Below, one piece after another: positions 1 through 9,522 of a stretch of DNA of 64,000 bases. Made by a program: the position numbers and the translations under genes. This stretch comes from Isoetes taiwanensis (Eukaryota; Streptophyta; Lycopodiopsida; Isoetales; Isoetaceae): the NCBI GenBank assembly GCA_021234155.1, contig JAJEKV010000001.1, positions 23,485,189 to 23,549,188 on the forward strand, read 5' to 3'. The notes below the pieces were generated by a model that worked only from the letters and a program-made list of their open reading frames with translations, ran no database searches and was not told the origin of the DNA. The stretch's first letter is position 1. The number at the start of each line of letters is the position of its first letter.

Positions 1-437
1 CTAAACAATCACAAATATAGATCTTTTCATTGTTGTGCAATTCCCACCATGCATCAAATACATAGGTTGCCTGCTTGCAGACTTTGTATTAGATACTTTA
101 AATGGATGGTCTTTGGGACCACATGATCTGCATAGTTTAAGTTTATGCATAATGGATGGTCTTTGGGACCAGTTTTGTTGTTGTCATGTGAATAAATCAA
201 TCAAGATTGTAACTTATATTTTTTCCTTTTATTATTGTCCTATTAGATTGTCATAACCTACAACTTGAGTAGCTTATGACAACTGGCAAGCTATGAAGGG
301 CTCAAATCTCGGCTTTACGACCAAAATGTAGAAGTCCACTCTTGATTCTTTACTTGACAGTTTAATGATCCATTTAACTTTATTACCAAAATGCTGCAGG
401 AAAATATATTCCCAAATGATGGTGCACAGTCCAACTC
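1..437. other. intergenic, nothing recognised
   Basis: AT-rich sequence with only short chance open frames. A segment with 'aatggatggtctttgggacc' occurs twice near 100-120 and 150-170. I see no gene, RNA or complete mobile element here. Confidence 0.5.
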
Positions 438-588
438 GCTAATGCACTAATTGGCCAAAAATAAAATGTAAACTACAAAGTAAAAATAGCTAATGCACTA
501 ATTGGCCAAAAATAAAATGTAAACTCCAAAGTAAAAATAGCTAATGCACTAATTGGCCAAAAATAACATGTAAACTACAAAGTAAATG
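438..588. repeat. 51-bp tandem repeat, three copies
   Basis: Three head-to-tail copies of a 51-bp unit beginning 'gctaatgcactaattggcc' start at 438, 489 and 540. Copies 1 and 2 differ by one base. The third has one internal substitution and a slightly shortened end. No coding content is seen. The near-identity of the copies suggests recent local amplification. Confidence 0.9.
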
Positions 589-1483
589 TGCGCCTAACGT
601 TCAAGCATTCCCACAGTTGTTGTTCTAAGAAAACTAATTTAGAGATACCTTTGACCTATATCCTATACTTTGCATCATGGGCCCCACGCTAAATGTTACT
701 CCTAGGTTCAAATCCCAAGAATGCACAAAGCATTGGTATACATGTACATGTGAACCCTATACAAAGCACTGGTCCCTATACATATCCAATCCAAACTTAT
801 ACAAGATATACATTCAAATTTCATATGCTCTCACCTGCACAATATATAGAAACTCCATATGCTCTCCTGGGAGGTTGATTCCATATGCTTCTGAACTTTA
901 AGGTCCCTTATTATGGTCTTCATATGCTCTCATGGAAATTAACTCCATATGTGGGGCATCGAAGGAAAATGTCTCCCGAATTGTCATCCCAGGACCTTAA
1001 GGTGGCAAAAATGTGGAATGGGGGAGCTCTTACATAAGGTTTGCAATGGTTTGGTGCATGTATTCGTACATGCCACCGTATTTTGCTGACGGTGGCGTCC
1101 AGGGTTTGGATCTGATGGTTTGTGAAGAGTGCTTAGAAAGCCAACAAACCATCATTCATTTAAATTGGGTTTATATCTGTTCCAAAAGCACGCCACTTTT
1201 GCATACTCCTCCTTGAATATAGTATTGTGGATGAGATGCTTTTGTGCAAGAGTACAGGTTTTACCTTAAATTTAATAGGTGTTGAACCTTTTCCTTTGAT
1301 TATTGGGGAGGGAAGTGTTGTTTGATTAGAATTTGTAGACAACAACACATCAATATTCAGAGAACACTTTTTTTATCGTATTCAGTTGATATGAGGATTA
1401 TATCATCAAGGGACTAGTCCTGTTTTCGTCAAACAAGACTCAAGATAGGGGACCATGTCCTTAGTCCTATCAAATCGTGGATG

Positions 1484-1757
1484 AGATTTCACAACATCTG
1501 CTCTACATAGCAAGCAAAAACTCATTGCCTTCTTGCCAGATGAAAAGCAGGAGCTTGGCCTCAAGGATAAGGATGGTAATACGGGATTATCAAGCTCAGA
1601 GCCTTTGCCGCCACTCACCGGCAACATTGATAATCCGACTGACTTCGTCGAGCATATTCCGACTGAAGAAATTCAAAAGGCTGAGGAGGTGAAGAATGCC
1701 GAGAACTCCAAGGAAGATATTCCTGACACTTCTACTAACTTGCTGAGAATTCAATCC
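1484..1757 (+). CDS. unidentified exon-like coding fragment
   Basis: An open stretch reads about 90 codons of hydrophilic, acidic protein (…FLPDEKQELGLKDKDGN…, then several Glu/Lys-rich segments and …SKEDIPDTSTN). Amino-acid use looks like real protein, unlike the surrounding AT-rich noise. A possible splice acceptor 'ctacatag' precedes it near 1511. No domain is recognised and no partner exon was found. It may be an exon of a gene mostly lost, or a captured piece in an unrecognised transposon. Confidence 0.3.
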
Positions 1758-1829
1758 CTCTTGATGTTTAGTATGTGCAAAAGAATTATATTACTCTGTG
1801 TACCCATTTTACTCTGTTAAATTATTGAA

Positions 1830-2387
1830 CTATAACTTTAATGTCCATGCGCGCATAGACATTCTTCTTTTCCTTTGCAATTTTGTGTTTTACATAAGTG
1901 TATTTTTTTAGTGTGACATATAGCAAAAAGTATCCTCCTCTTTTTGTATTGCGCTATTTGAACTCCGACTATTTTATTTGGTCCTTGTTTATATAAAAAT
2001 AAGTCAAAAGTGCTAAATTTTCCTGTTTTTGAAAAGGGAATGTGAAATTGCGCCACAGGTCATTAGTGCATTTGCTAGGTCACCATGTTTTTACACAAAA
2101 TAACAGCCCCAGCCAGTTTATGGGTATCCCAACCCAAATATTTTTTCAACCTTGCATCTACTGTTATAAAACTTGCTAGGTCAATTTCAAAGATGCACTA
2201 CAGATCCTACTGAAACACTCTACATCCAAGAATCTACATGCACAGGTGTACATTGCATCACATACATCCACTCCTCCCATACTAATAGTCACGCTAACAG
2301 CTTGGAAAGAAGGCTGGACCTTTTGTGGCAGAGATGCTCTTGGAGGCTTCGTAATGATTCTCTTCTTCACTGCCAGTTTCTTCCTTC
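1830..2387. other. intergenic, no gene seen
   Basis: AT-rich sequence between the exon-like fragment and the broken phosphatase-like gene. Only short open frames with no protein-like composition are present. Confidence 0.4.
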
Positions 2388-3177
2388 CTAAAAATATTTG
2401 TTTTTCAGGCCCATTGTCCTCAAAAACAGAAGTCTTGCTGGTAAACTAGAATACATGATGCTCAGTTCCACTTCCAACAATAGGCGAATCAGACAAATGA
2501 ACAAATGTGAAACCTTGGTTATGCTCAGCACTGCCATCACCAAGAGCACTCCTTGGAATCTCTTCAGACGTGCTCTTATGTATATTAACATCATCATGTA
2601 ACTTGAATCTTTGCCACTGACATCCCCACAACATGTACACTCTACATGTTGCCACTGACCTCTACTCATGATGGATGTAAATAGTACTAGAAACTCATCT
2701 CTTGAGTAATCTAGTGGTGTATAATTTGGTGAATTTAAAGCATGACTATGATTATAGAAGCACTTAAGAGCATCATCATCCACTATTATGACATCTTTTC
2801 TTTGGATGCCAAGCCGATCCATCATAGTGCCGAGATGTTTAACAAAGACCGGTTTGCATTCAAATCCCTCATATTTCGGAACTTTATGCAATTAGTTGGT
2901 CCCAAAGTGTGACAAAATCTCTATTCATTCTGGGTAACAATCTAAGAACTTTCTCAATGTTTCTGCGCTCCATTGACCAGATAGCAACACGAAACAATCT
3001 AAATGCCTCATTTATTATATCTTCTAAGTAGGGTTGAGGATAGATCCGCTTAGTCTTGGACTCAAGAGGCACTTGTTCGAAGTCATCCCTGTTAGTATTT
3101 TTCTTAGAAGACGTTTTGCTTAGGACACCATTTAGGTCGAAGACAATGATTTTGTCAACAAGCAGGTAGAGGCCTGA
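2388..3177 (-). pseudogene. FCP1/NIF-type HAD phosphatase-like protein, broken
   Basis: Reading leftwards from an acceptor-like 'tgcttcag' (boundary about 3177), the frame gives a hydrophobic strand and IIVFDLNGVLSK, matching the first motif of the plant NLI-interacting-factor/FCP1-like HAD family, which often has DLNG where true phosphatases have DxDxT. It continues through FRVAIWSMERRNIEKVL and FVTLWDQ, and then, in another frame, KDVIIVDDDALKCFYN, the usual third HAD motif with its paired aspartates. The switch lies at about 2885-2891, where the first frame stops and the second begins directly after a TAA, so a one-base indel has broken the gene. DLNG lacks the second catalytic Asp of canonical HAD phosphatases, so catalytic ability is doubtful even for the ancestor. 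The C-terminal part after about 2600 is unconvincing. Confidence 0.65.
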
Positions 3178-3277
3178 AGCATAAAAAACAAAAGAGGCAT
3201 TAACGAGTTGTCTAAAAATTACACGCCAAGCGTGTTATGTCAAAAAAAAAAAAGTGAATACTAAATTGCACCTCGCG

Positions 3278-5125
3278 TGAATCACCTTTCATCATCAGTG
3301 CCTTTGTGCTCGCCACGACTAACTTCATCCTCTACTTCATTCCTCGGACTCTGACTGCTAGAAGCATCAACTCTATCATTTAGTTCGGATAGTTTTTCCC
3401 CACTTACAAGTACTTCAGAGTTTTGTATCCTAACTTCTTTGCTTTATCCTAAGCTTGTCTCTTGAGGATTTTTCGGAATAGGTTTTATGGTAAGCGATAT
3501 TTTCTATCATAGCTGCCAAGCTTTTCCCCATAATCTCACGTTCCTTCTATAGTTGCTCGGCCTTCTCCTCGGGAGTTGCTTGGCTTCTTAAACATTCTGG
3601 AATATTTTTTGGAAGCAATGGTGGAAAAATAAGCTTCTCGGTCTGAGAGTATGGTACATGAGCAAGTCGATTTTTCACATTTGGTCCGAGAGGATCCTAA
3701 TCAGTCTTGCCTAGTACTTTTTCAAAAAACACGTCAAGAAAATCCCTGGATTGGTCATCATCGGTGAAGCTTCTTGTCTTCAAGACTTCTCTACCAATAT
3801 ACCCTAAAACATGAAGTTCATTGCAAGTGGTGTCAAAAGGGGCAAAAGCCTCAACAATATAACTAGCCAGATTGATCGTAAACCCATTTTTATTCAAGAA
3901 CCCCTTCTCTTTTGTCATCAATTCGAGAGTGATGTCCTTACGGAAGAGATGGGCCACAGTGCCCTCTTAGCCATCAGTTACTTCTACGGAAGAGATCGGG
4001 CACAGTGCCCTCTTAGCCATCAGTTACTTCTACCTTGTCATCTGCTTTGTGAAATACATTTTTTAGCATCATCTAAAAGGAAACACTGCCATGTCCCTTT
4101 GTCTGACGCCATGCACCTCACAGAAGACAACTCTCCCTAATCATATTTAGGCATTCCAAATCGTATGAACCCACCAAAGCATGCATATGAGCCTCTCCTT
4201 GGTGGGGGCATATACTCACATTAATAAATTACTTCTTAGTTGTTAAGCCTACGCGGCTAGTAAAAAAACTGTTGTAGTCTTTTTGACTCATCGGTTTCTC
4301 CTTTTGCAGTTCTGCTATCCAATATAAATAGAGAAATATTACGAGGATCTATTGTTGTATCCAGTAGGAGGCTCTTATACCCAGTAGAGACCAGATAATG
4401 GAGTGCACCAGGATTACTCCCCAACATCTTTCAACATGGCAACCTTCCTTCGAAGTTGAGCCGCCACCTTTTTGGGTAGTTTTGCAGTGTGATGTTGGTT
4501 TTTTGATTTTTTATTCCTCTGAAACTCCTTCAACCAGTAGACATCTCTTTTGATGTCATCAGCAGAGACACTGTATTTGTCCATCAAGTCCGTCTCAGAT
4601 AAAGTTACGTCACTAGATAGCTTCTATAGTTCCTCCCCAATTGCTACCTTCATAACTCACATGTCTTATAAAGCATTGCACCATTCAACAAAAGACCTTT
4701 TGTCCTTAACCGATGAATTCTTTTTGTACACACTAATTTAAAAACCAACTGGCCATCATCATCCTATAGGCCCCGAACTTTTTTCAACTTAGTGGTCTTT
4801 AAATCAAATATAGAAGTGCCTTACGAGGACACTGTTCTGTTGGCATGCGATAATAGCTTCTGGGCATAAGCATCCCAAAACTCGTTCCATTTTACCCAGA
4901 CTTCATCCTTGGAAAAGAAGATACTTGTACGCATTTGTAGGGCCTCTGGAAGTTGTCTCCGAAGTCTCCCCAAGTTCCTCACCACTTTTTTTTACTGTAT
5001 TTTTGGGCCTCGCTTTCTTAGTTTGAATAATAGTTTGGATTAAGGTATTTTATAATGCCTTAGACTCTTCTGACTTTGTTCCTCCTTGTTTTATCTGCAA
5101 TACTCTATCCATTGCTGGCAGGCAT
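3278..5125 (-). pseudogene. decayed minus-strand coding remnants, possibly upstream exons of the HAD-like gene
   Basis: Several patches read as plausible protein on the minus strand, separated by stops and frame changes: a stretch at 3697-3957 (…MTKEKGFLNKNGFTINLASYIVEAF…), a Lys/Arg-rich stretch near 4430-4550 (…WLKEFQRNKKSK…) and a short ATG-led segment starting near 5110 (MDRVLQIKQGG…). They lie upstream of, and on the same strand as, the broken FCP1-like gene, so they may be its 5' exons. No domain is recognised, so the link rests on position only. They could equally come from an unknown transposon. Confidence 0.35.
3939..4030. repeat. 46-bp tandem duplication
   Basis: Two adjacent copies (3939-3984 and 3985-4030) of a 46-bp unit beginning 'tacggaagagat' differ only at 'gggccacag' versus 'cgggcacag'. 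The duplication falls inside the minus-strand coding remnant and adds to its disruption. Confidence 0.9.
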
Positions 5126-6712
5126 GGCGCAGTTGCTCCACGTAAGGGCTACATGAAAAAGAAAATGAAGTAAGCCAAATGCACCGAGCGTGTATTCATA
5201 TAATTAATTCAAGCCAGGCAAGCACCTAATGCTAATTACCAGCATTAATTTACGTAAGGTGTGATTTGCCAGCATCAATTCATGCCTGCCTGCACGAAAT
5301 TCAAGCCAAACGTAAATTCCTGCAGGCTATTCGCACCTGATATGAATCACTAGATGAAACAAAATAAAAATGTAAATTACACGAAATGTCGCACTGATTT
5401 TCCACTGCAAGCATATTAGGACTCAGAAATCGACATCTTTTATGATTGTAGTAGTAGATACATAGTTCATCCCATTTGCTTAGCCTGGTTGGAGAGTGCT
5501 CTTTGTGGTTCAATAGCACGGGAAGGAAGGACCATTCTAAGAGGGAGCCTAAGAAAAGAAGATTTTCGGGTGAATACTGATCACCCGGCTAATCTTGACA
5601 CCAGCTGATATATCTGCTTGAAACTGCCAAAAACTTTTACGCTCTATTTCTGATTTTGGATAGTTTGGTTTTATCCGGGTCACCAACCTACCCTTTCCTA
5701 AAGTTTATTTTCTAAAAAAGCTTTTAATAGCTTCTCATGTACTTTGTACTTTTACCATACGGACTTAATATATACTTCAGCCTTCAATTAAAAAAAAAAT
5801 AATCAAAAAGCACACATTGGGATTTTCTTCTGTGAGATCCTCTAGCTTTGTCTACTGGAGTGGAACATCCTTCTTCTTGTTGCAAGGAAGCACATTTACT
5901 GGCATAGAGACTTGGCATGGATTCCTCACCATCGACCTCAAAATCTCATTGTCATGTTCAGGGTCATGCCATCTGCTAACATAAACTGACAGATGTGACC
6001 TCAGAAGGGGTCAACATGAATAGGATGTGTGAAAGACTAAGAAGTGGGTAGTTGTCTGCATACTTGACCAGCCTGTTCATTGCCTCCAGTTGCAAATCAC
6101 TAACAATTAGCTAATGTTGCAGCTCCGCTTATCTAGGGCTATCATGCTAATAGTTGTGAACAAAAATAGAGAAAGAGAATAGAGTTGTGAACAGAAATCT
6201 GATGCTATCTGTACATCGAAAATCTAGACGTGATGCTTATCTTGTTCTGCATCTCCGAGCGCCAAAGAACAGAGTTCGCAAGCGCTTAAGATAAGATAAA
6301 GACTGAACTAGCAAATGCATCTAATAAAGCTTGGGGCACGAGAAACAAAGCATAGCTTTTCCAGCATTAATTGTCTAGTGACCCTTAAATATTTCTACTC
6401 CAAACTGTTTATGTCAGAGCCACTAGAAAGTAATTGGAGTTCAGGTTGCTTATAGTAGTCCTAAAGCACAATAGATGATAAAGATAGGCAATCTTTTGAA
6501 ACTTATAGAAATTACAGAGAAGGGATTGGTCATATTATATCAAAAAGAATATTACAGTGGAAGGCCTTTTAATGGAGTTGCCCAACTCCTTTCAGGAAAA
6601 ACTTTAGAATGCAGTTTAAGGAGATGCCTAGATCCATTCTGAAGATTAACCGTAGGCCTTTTTTGGAGATGTTCAGCTCTCGGATCAAAAAAAGATATAC
6701 AAAAAGAAAAGA
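5126..6712. other. intergenic, no gene seen
   Basis: AT-rich DNA between the decayed coding remnants and the CACTA element. Between 5160 and 5330 there are short repeated words around 'gccagcat' and 'aattcaagcca' that could fold, but no clear element boundaries. Confidence 0.4.
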
Positions 6713-6740
6713 CACAATACAAGGTAATGAGCGTTTTTTG

Positions 6741-7012
6741 TCAGAAAAATTGTCGGATGGTCTTCACAAAGCAGAGAACTGCCCAGACACTACTGGCTGA
6801 CGATCTACCTGACGAATATTATCTAACGGTACAGTGTCAGAAAAATCGTCAAAAAAATCATGATGTTCTTCTGACGATGAGGTGTCAGAAAAATCGTCAG
6901 AAAAAACGTCAAAAAAATCGTCAGAAAAAAATGTCAAAAAAATCGTCACAATTTTTGTTGCCAAAATCGTCAGACTTTTCGTCGCTAAAATTGTCAGGGA
7001 ATCGTCGGAATA
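6741..7012 (+). repeat. left subterminal repeats of the CACTA element
   Basis: More than ten degenerate copies of 'gtcagaaaaatc' or 'gtcaaaaaaatc' run in the same direction, densest at 6827-6990. They mirror the inverted set near 8350-8580. An open frame through this region is a by-product of the repeat and not a gene. Confidence 0.8.
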
Positions 7013-7282
7013 TGCATCAAGAGTTTCCTCAGGATAGTTGTCAACAGAGCATTTTACTGTTACTCCTATTGCTATAGAGATAGCTGATTAAGCCATTAAA
7101 GGATCTTGAAACTTATATTCACAATTAAGAAGAGCATCAAATTGGGAGCTTTAAAGCCACAGTGACACATTAAAATGGGCATTTTATTGATATGATAAAA
7201 GTATAGAAATGTACAAGATGCAGCTGGAATGCTTTTATTGTATAATTATATACACCGTTATCTCTAATAAACCAAACTTGAG

Positions 7283-7376
7283 CTGCCAGGAAATCTATAC
7301 TTGCTCCTTTATTCTTAGAAATTGATGGACTGCCAGGAAATCTATACTTGCTCCTTTATTCTTAGAAATTGATGGA
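7283..7376. repeat. 47-bp tandem duplication inside the CACTA element
   Basis: Two identical 47-bp copies (7283-7329 and 7330-7376), starting 'ctgccaggaaatctatac', lie just downstream, in minus-strand sense, of the last captured exon. Confidence 0.9.
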
Positions 7377-7379
7377 GAC

Positions 7380-8110
7380 CTGTGAAATCCTGCATTTGGG
7401 GATAGTGAAGGTGAGCAAGACAATCGTAGTCACCCAACCGTTGCCTTCCTTCAGCAACTCTGACCTGTAAGATGGAAAGAATTTTAAAAACTCATTACTT
7501 CGATTTAAAACCCACGATAAGCCATTTCACTTCTTTACCTTGATTCTCTTGTCTGAGAATTCATGTTCCATTGCCTGGATCTGGCCTTGTAATTTCCTTA
7601 AAGCTTCAAGAGCCAAAAAGACATCACCTTCTCTCCCACGGCGATCAAAGCGAGCAAGACCGGCTGCCAATTTCAAATCAATTATTAGAATAGGATTAAA
7701 GATATATATCAACCATAACTCTACAATGTGAAATGACTACAAAACAAGTCTGTTTGTTTGGACTTCATCTCATCTAGCAAACTGCCATATAAATAAAAAC
7801 ATTAACACCTATTACATAGCAACAAACATTGACCAGGAAATTGAATACAAGTAACCATTTCTCTTTCATCAACAAATTCACGAAGTCACACCCTTAAAAT
7901 TGATATTTCCTGCAACAAAAGCCGCGATGTCAGTAATGATCTTGGCAGGTCCATTGGAAGGAAAATCATGCTCAAGAAACTTGACCTCCTCAACTCCATG
8001 CAAATCATATCACTCAAAAATCATAAGCAAATATCATTCTGATATAATATGTCAAACCTTAATGAAAACGTCTGGCCTATCATTCATCAAAGTCTTCCAG
8101 TCGAAATTGC
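7380..8110 (-). pseudogene. captured host-gene fragment (four phased exons) in the CACTA element
   Basis: Four minus-strand blocks have protein-like translations, GT donors and AG acceptors where visible, and compatible phases. Exon A is about 8110-8058 (…NFDWKTLMNDRPDVFIK, donor gtttga, phase 0). Exon B is 7985-7892 (VKFLEHDFPSNGPAKI…, 94 nt, ends phase 1 at donor gtgtga). Exon C is 7663-7539 (…GLARFDRRGREGDVFLALE…, 125 nt, acceptor ttggcag, donor gtaaag, phase 0). Exon D is 7464-7380 (VRVAEGRQRLGDYDCLAHL…, 85 nt, acceptor ttacag). The joins stay open with no stop. I do not recognise the family. No start or stop codon context is visible, so it is a partial gene, probably captured by the transposon. 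A reverse order of events, with the element inserting around a small gene, is less likely. Confidence 0.6.
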
Positions 8111-8344
8111 TCCAACCGAAATTTTAAGGCAGAAAAACCCACTCTCACAACATGGAATCTCCATTCTTGCTATCTTGCTAGGCCAAGTGGCTATCACATG
8201 GTATCCAAGAGCCTATGCCATAACTTTGTTAGAGCAGGAACATAATTAGACGTGAGTATGACATTAGTGGCCACGATTTCCACGGTCTTAAATATCTAGT
8301 GTAGATTTAAACTTGCAATATTATTACCCTGTTGCAAGATCTAT

Positions 8345-8590
8345 TTCTCCTGCTGCATCATCTGACGCAACATCTGACGCTTTTTCTGACGATACATGTT
8401 TGACGCATATTCTGACGATTACTATGATGCCTGACCTGACGAATGCATCTAACGATTATTGTGACGATACGTTTGACGTAATATTGTCAGGAAAAGCGTC
8501 AGAATAGTAATTGTTAGTATGCTCATCTGCCTGTACATCAGGCAAAAATCTCTCTAGACAGTCTAACGATTTTTCTGACAAGAAATGCTC
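8345..8590 (-). repeat. right subterminal repeats of the CACTA element
   Basis: Repeated words 'tctgacga', 'tctgacgc' and 'tttgacg' are the reverse complement of the left-side GTCAGAAA family. Together with the left array they give the inverted subterminal structure expected at CACTA ends. Confidence 0.75.
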
Positions 8591-8609
8591 ATTCTCTTGT
8601 AGTGACAAA

Positions 8610-9005
8610 AAAACATCTCACGGCTTTACTCATCCGAGTCTTCTTCTTCTTCCTCTTCCTCCTCGTCCGAGTCTTCTTCTGCCATCTCCTCCAAAATAGC
8701 TTCTGCAGCATCTTCATCCTCGTCAGAAGATCGGGCGTTGAGAATAATTTGCTTTTTTCTTCCTCCAGCTCCTCCCGCCACTCATCATCAGCTGCTTCCA
8801 TTTCTTCTTTCGCTTCAATATCTTGTTCTCGCTCCTCCTCAGAATCTGCAGGAGTGTTCTGCAAATCCTTTACCTACGATCCTTCTGCAAGGGTCGATTT
8901 CTGCAAGCGATTCCAACAGGGCGTTTTCATCTGTTGTTCCGGTTTTGGACCATATCTCATATTTCGTCTTGTTTCCAGACTTCTGCATTTCCAGCAGGGT
9001 CTCTG
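8610..9005 (-). pseudogene. acidic coding-like fragment, frameshifted
   Basis: On the minus strand, about 9002-8860 reads ETLLEMQKSGNKTKYEIW… with good protein character, stops at an in-frame TGA, and continues in another frame as an acidic stretch (DSEEEREQDIEAKEEMEAADDE…) ending in a Lys/Arg-rich run. The acidic and basic runs come from 'cttctt'/'cctcct'-like low-complexity DNA and are weak evidence. The first part is better. It lies directly outside the right CACTA end, so it is not part of the capture. Function unknown. Confidence 0.35.
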
Positions 9006-9522
9006 ATTTAGGTCTATATTGAGTTTATAAAACTCTATTGTTCCGAAAAAGGGCCGCCATAGCCAGCAGGAGAACCACGTCTTGGACGGTCCTGGACAAC
9101 CATTGTAAAAGAACCAAATTTTTTTTTTGCAAAGTTATATTTTGGTTTGTTATGGTTTCATAGACTTGCCTTTGTTTTTTCAATTTTTATTTTCTTTCCT
9201 TACCAAAAAAACATCATCCATCATCCATAATTTATGTTTTGGTTTTGTTAGGATTAAGTCCAGGTAGTTAGATACTCAATGTAGGACCTAACGAACCAAG
9301 ACCACCTCAAAATATATAGTGAGACGTGGATAAAAGCTACAACTTTAAAAAAGCCACGCCCTAAATGTGGATCGGGTGCCACATCCGCTGCTTATACACT
9401 TTAAAGGGTTAAGATGTGGCCCACATCATCATGAATTTTCTTTGAAGCGTAGAGAATGAGGCCACGTTGTGTTCAAACGATGAATCACAAACAAAGATCA
9501 CCATGGTTGCATTGGTTGGAGT
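9006..9522 (+). promoter_or_regulatory. upstream region of the CRTISO-like gene, with two overlapping upstream ATGs
   Basis: About 500 bp without coding content precede the gene. No convincing TATA element was found. Two upstream ATGs lie out of frame with the main start: one at 9480 (19 codons, stopping at 9536) and one at 9503 (30 codons, stopping at 9592). Both overlap the main ATG at 9523. The 9503 ATG has A at -3 and G at +4, as strong a context as the main ATG. Whether either is transcribed depends on the unknown transcription start. Confidence 0.4.

Larger units (their letters stand above)
6713..8604. mobile_element. non-autonomous CACTA (EnSpm-type) DNA transposon
   Basis: The right end, read on the minus strand from 8604, begins CACTACAAGAGAATGAGC, the canonical CACTA terminus. 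The left end from 6713 reads CACAATACAAGGTAATGAGC, the same sequence with a 2-base insertion and one mismatch. Both ends continue with 'ttttgtcagaaaaat' and then many copies of a GTCAGAAAAATC-like word, pointing inward from both sides, which are the subterminal transposase-binding repeats typical of this superfamily. The 3-bp flanks are aga (left) and aca (right), an imperfect target duplication. No transposase is present. The interior carries spliced pieces of an unrelated gene. Length is about 1.9 kb. Confidence 0.78.

Noticed and set aside
6609-7077. Lys/Gln/Asn-rich frames (QKNRQKNRQKK…) near 6.7-7.1 kb
   Set aside because: They are produced by the CACTA subterminal repeat 'gtcagaaaaatc', not a gene.
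8602-9022. Several plus-strand frames rich in Phe, Leu and Ser
   Set aside because: They are the complement of the acidic minus-strand segment and lack protein-like composition.
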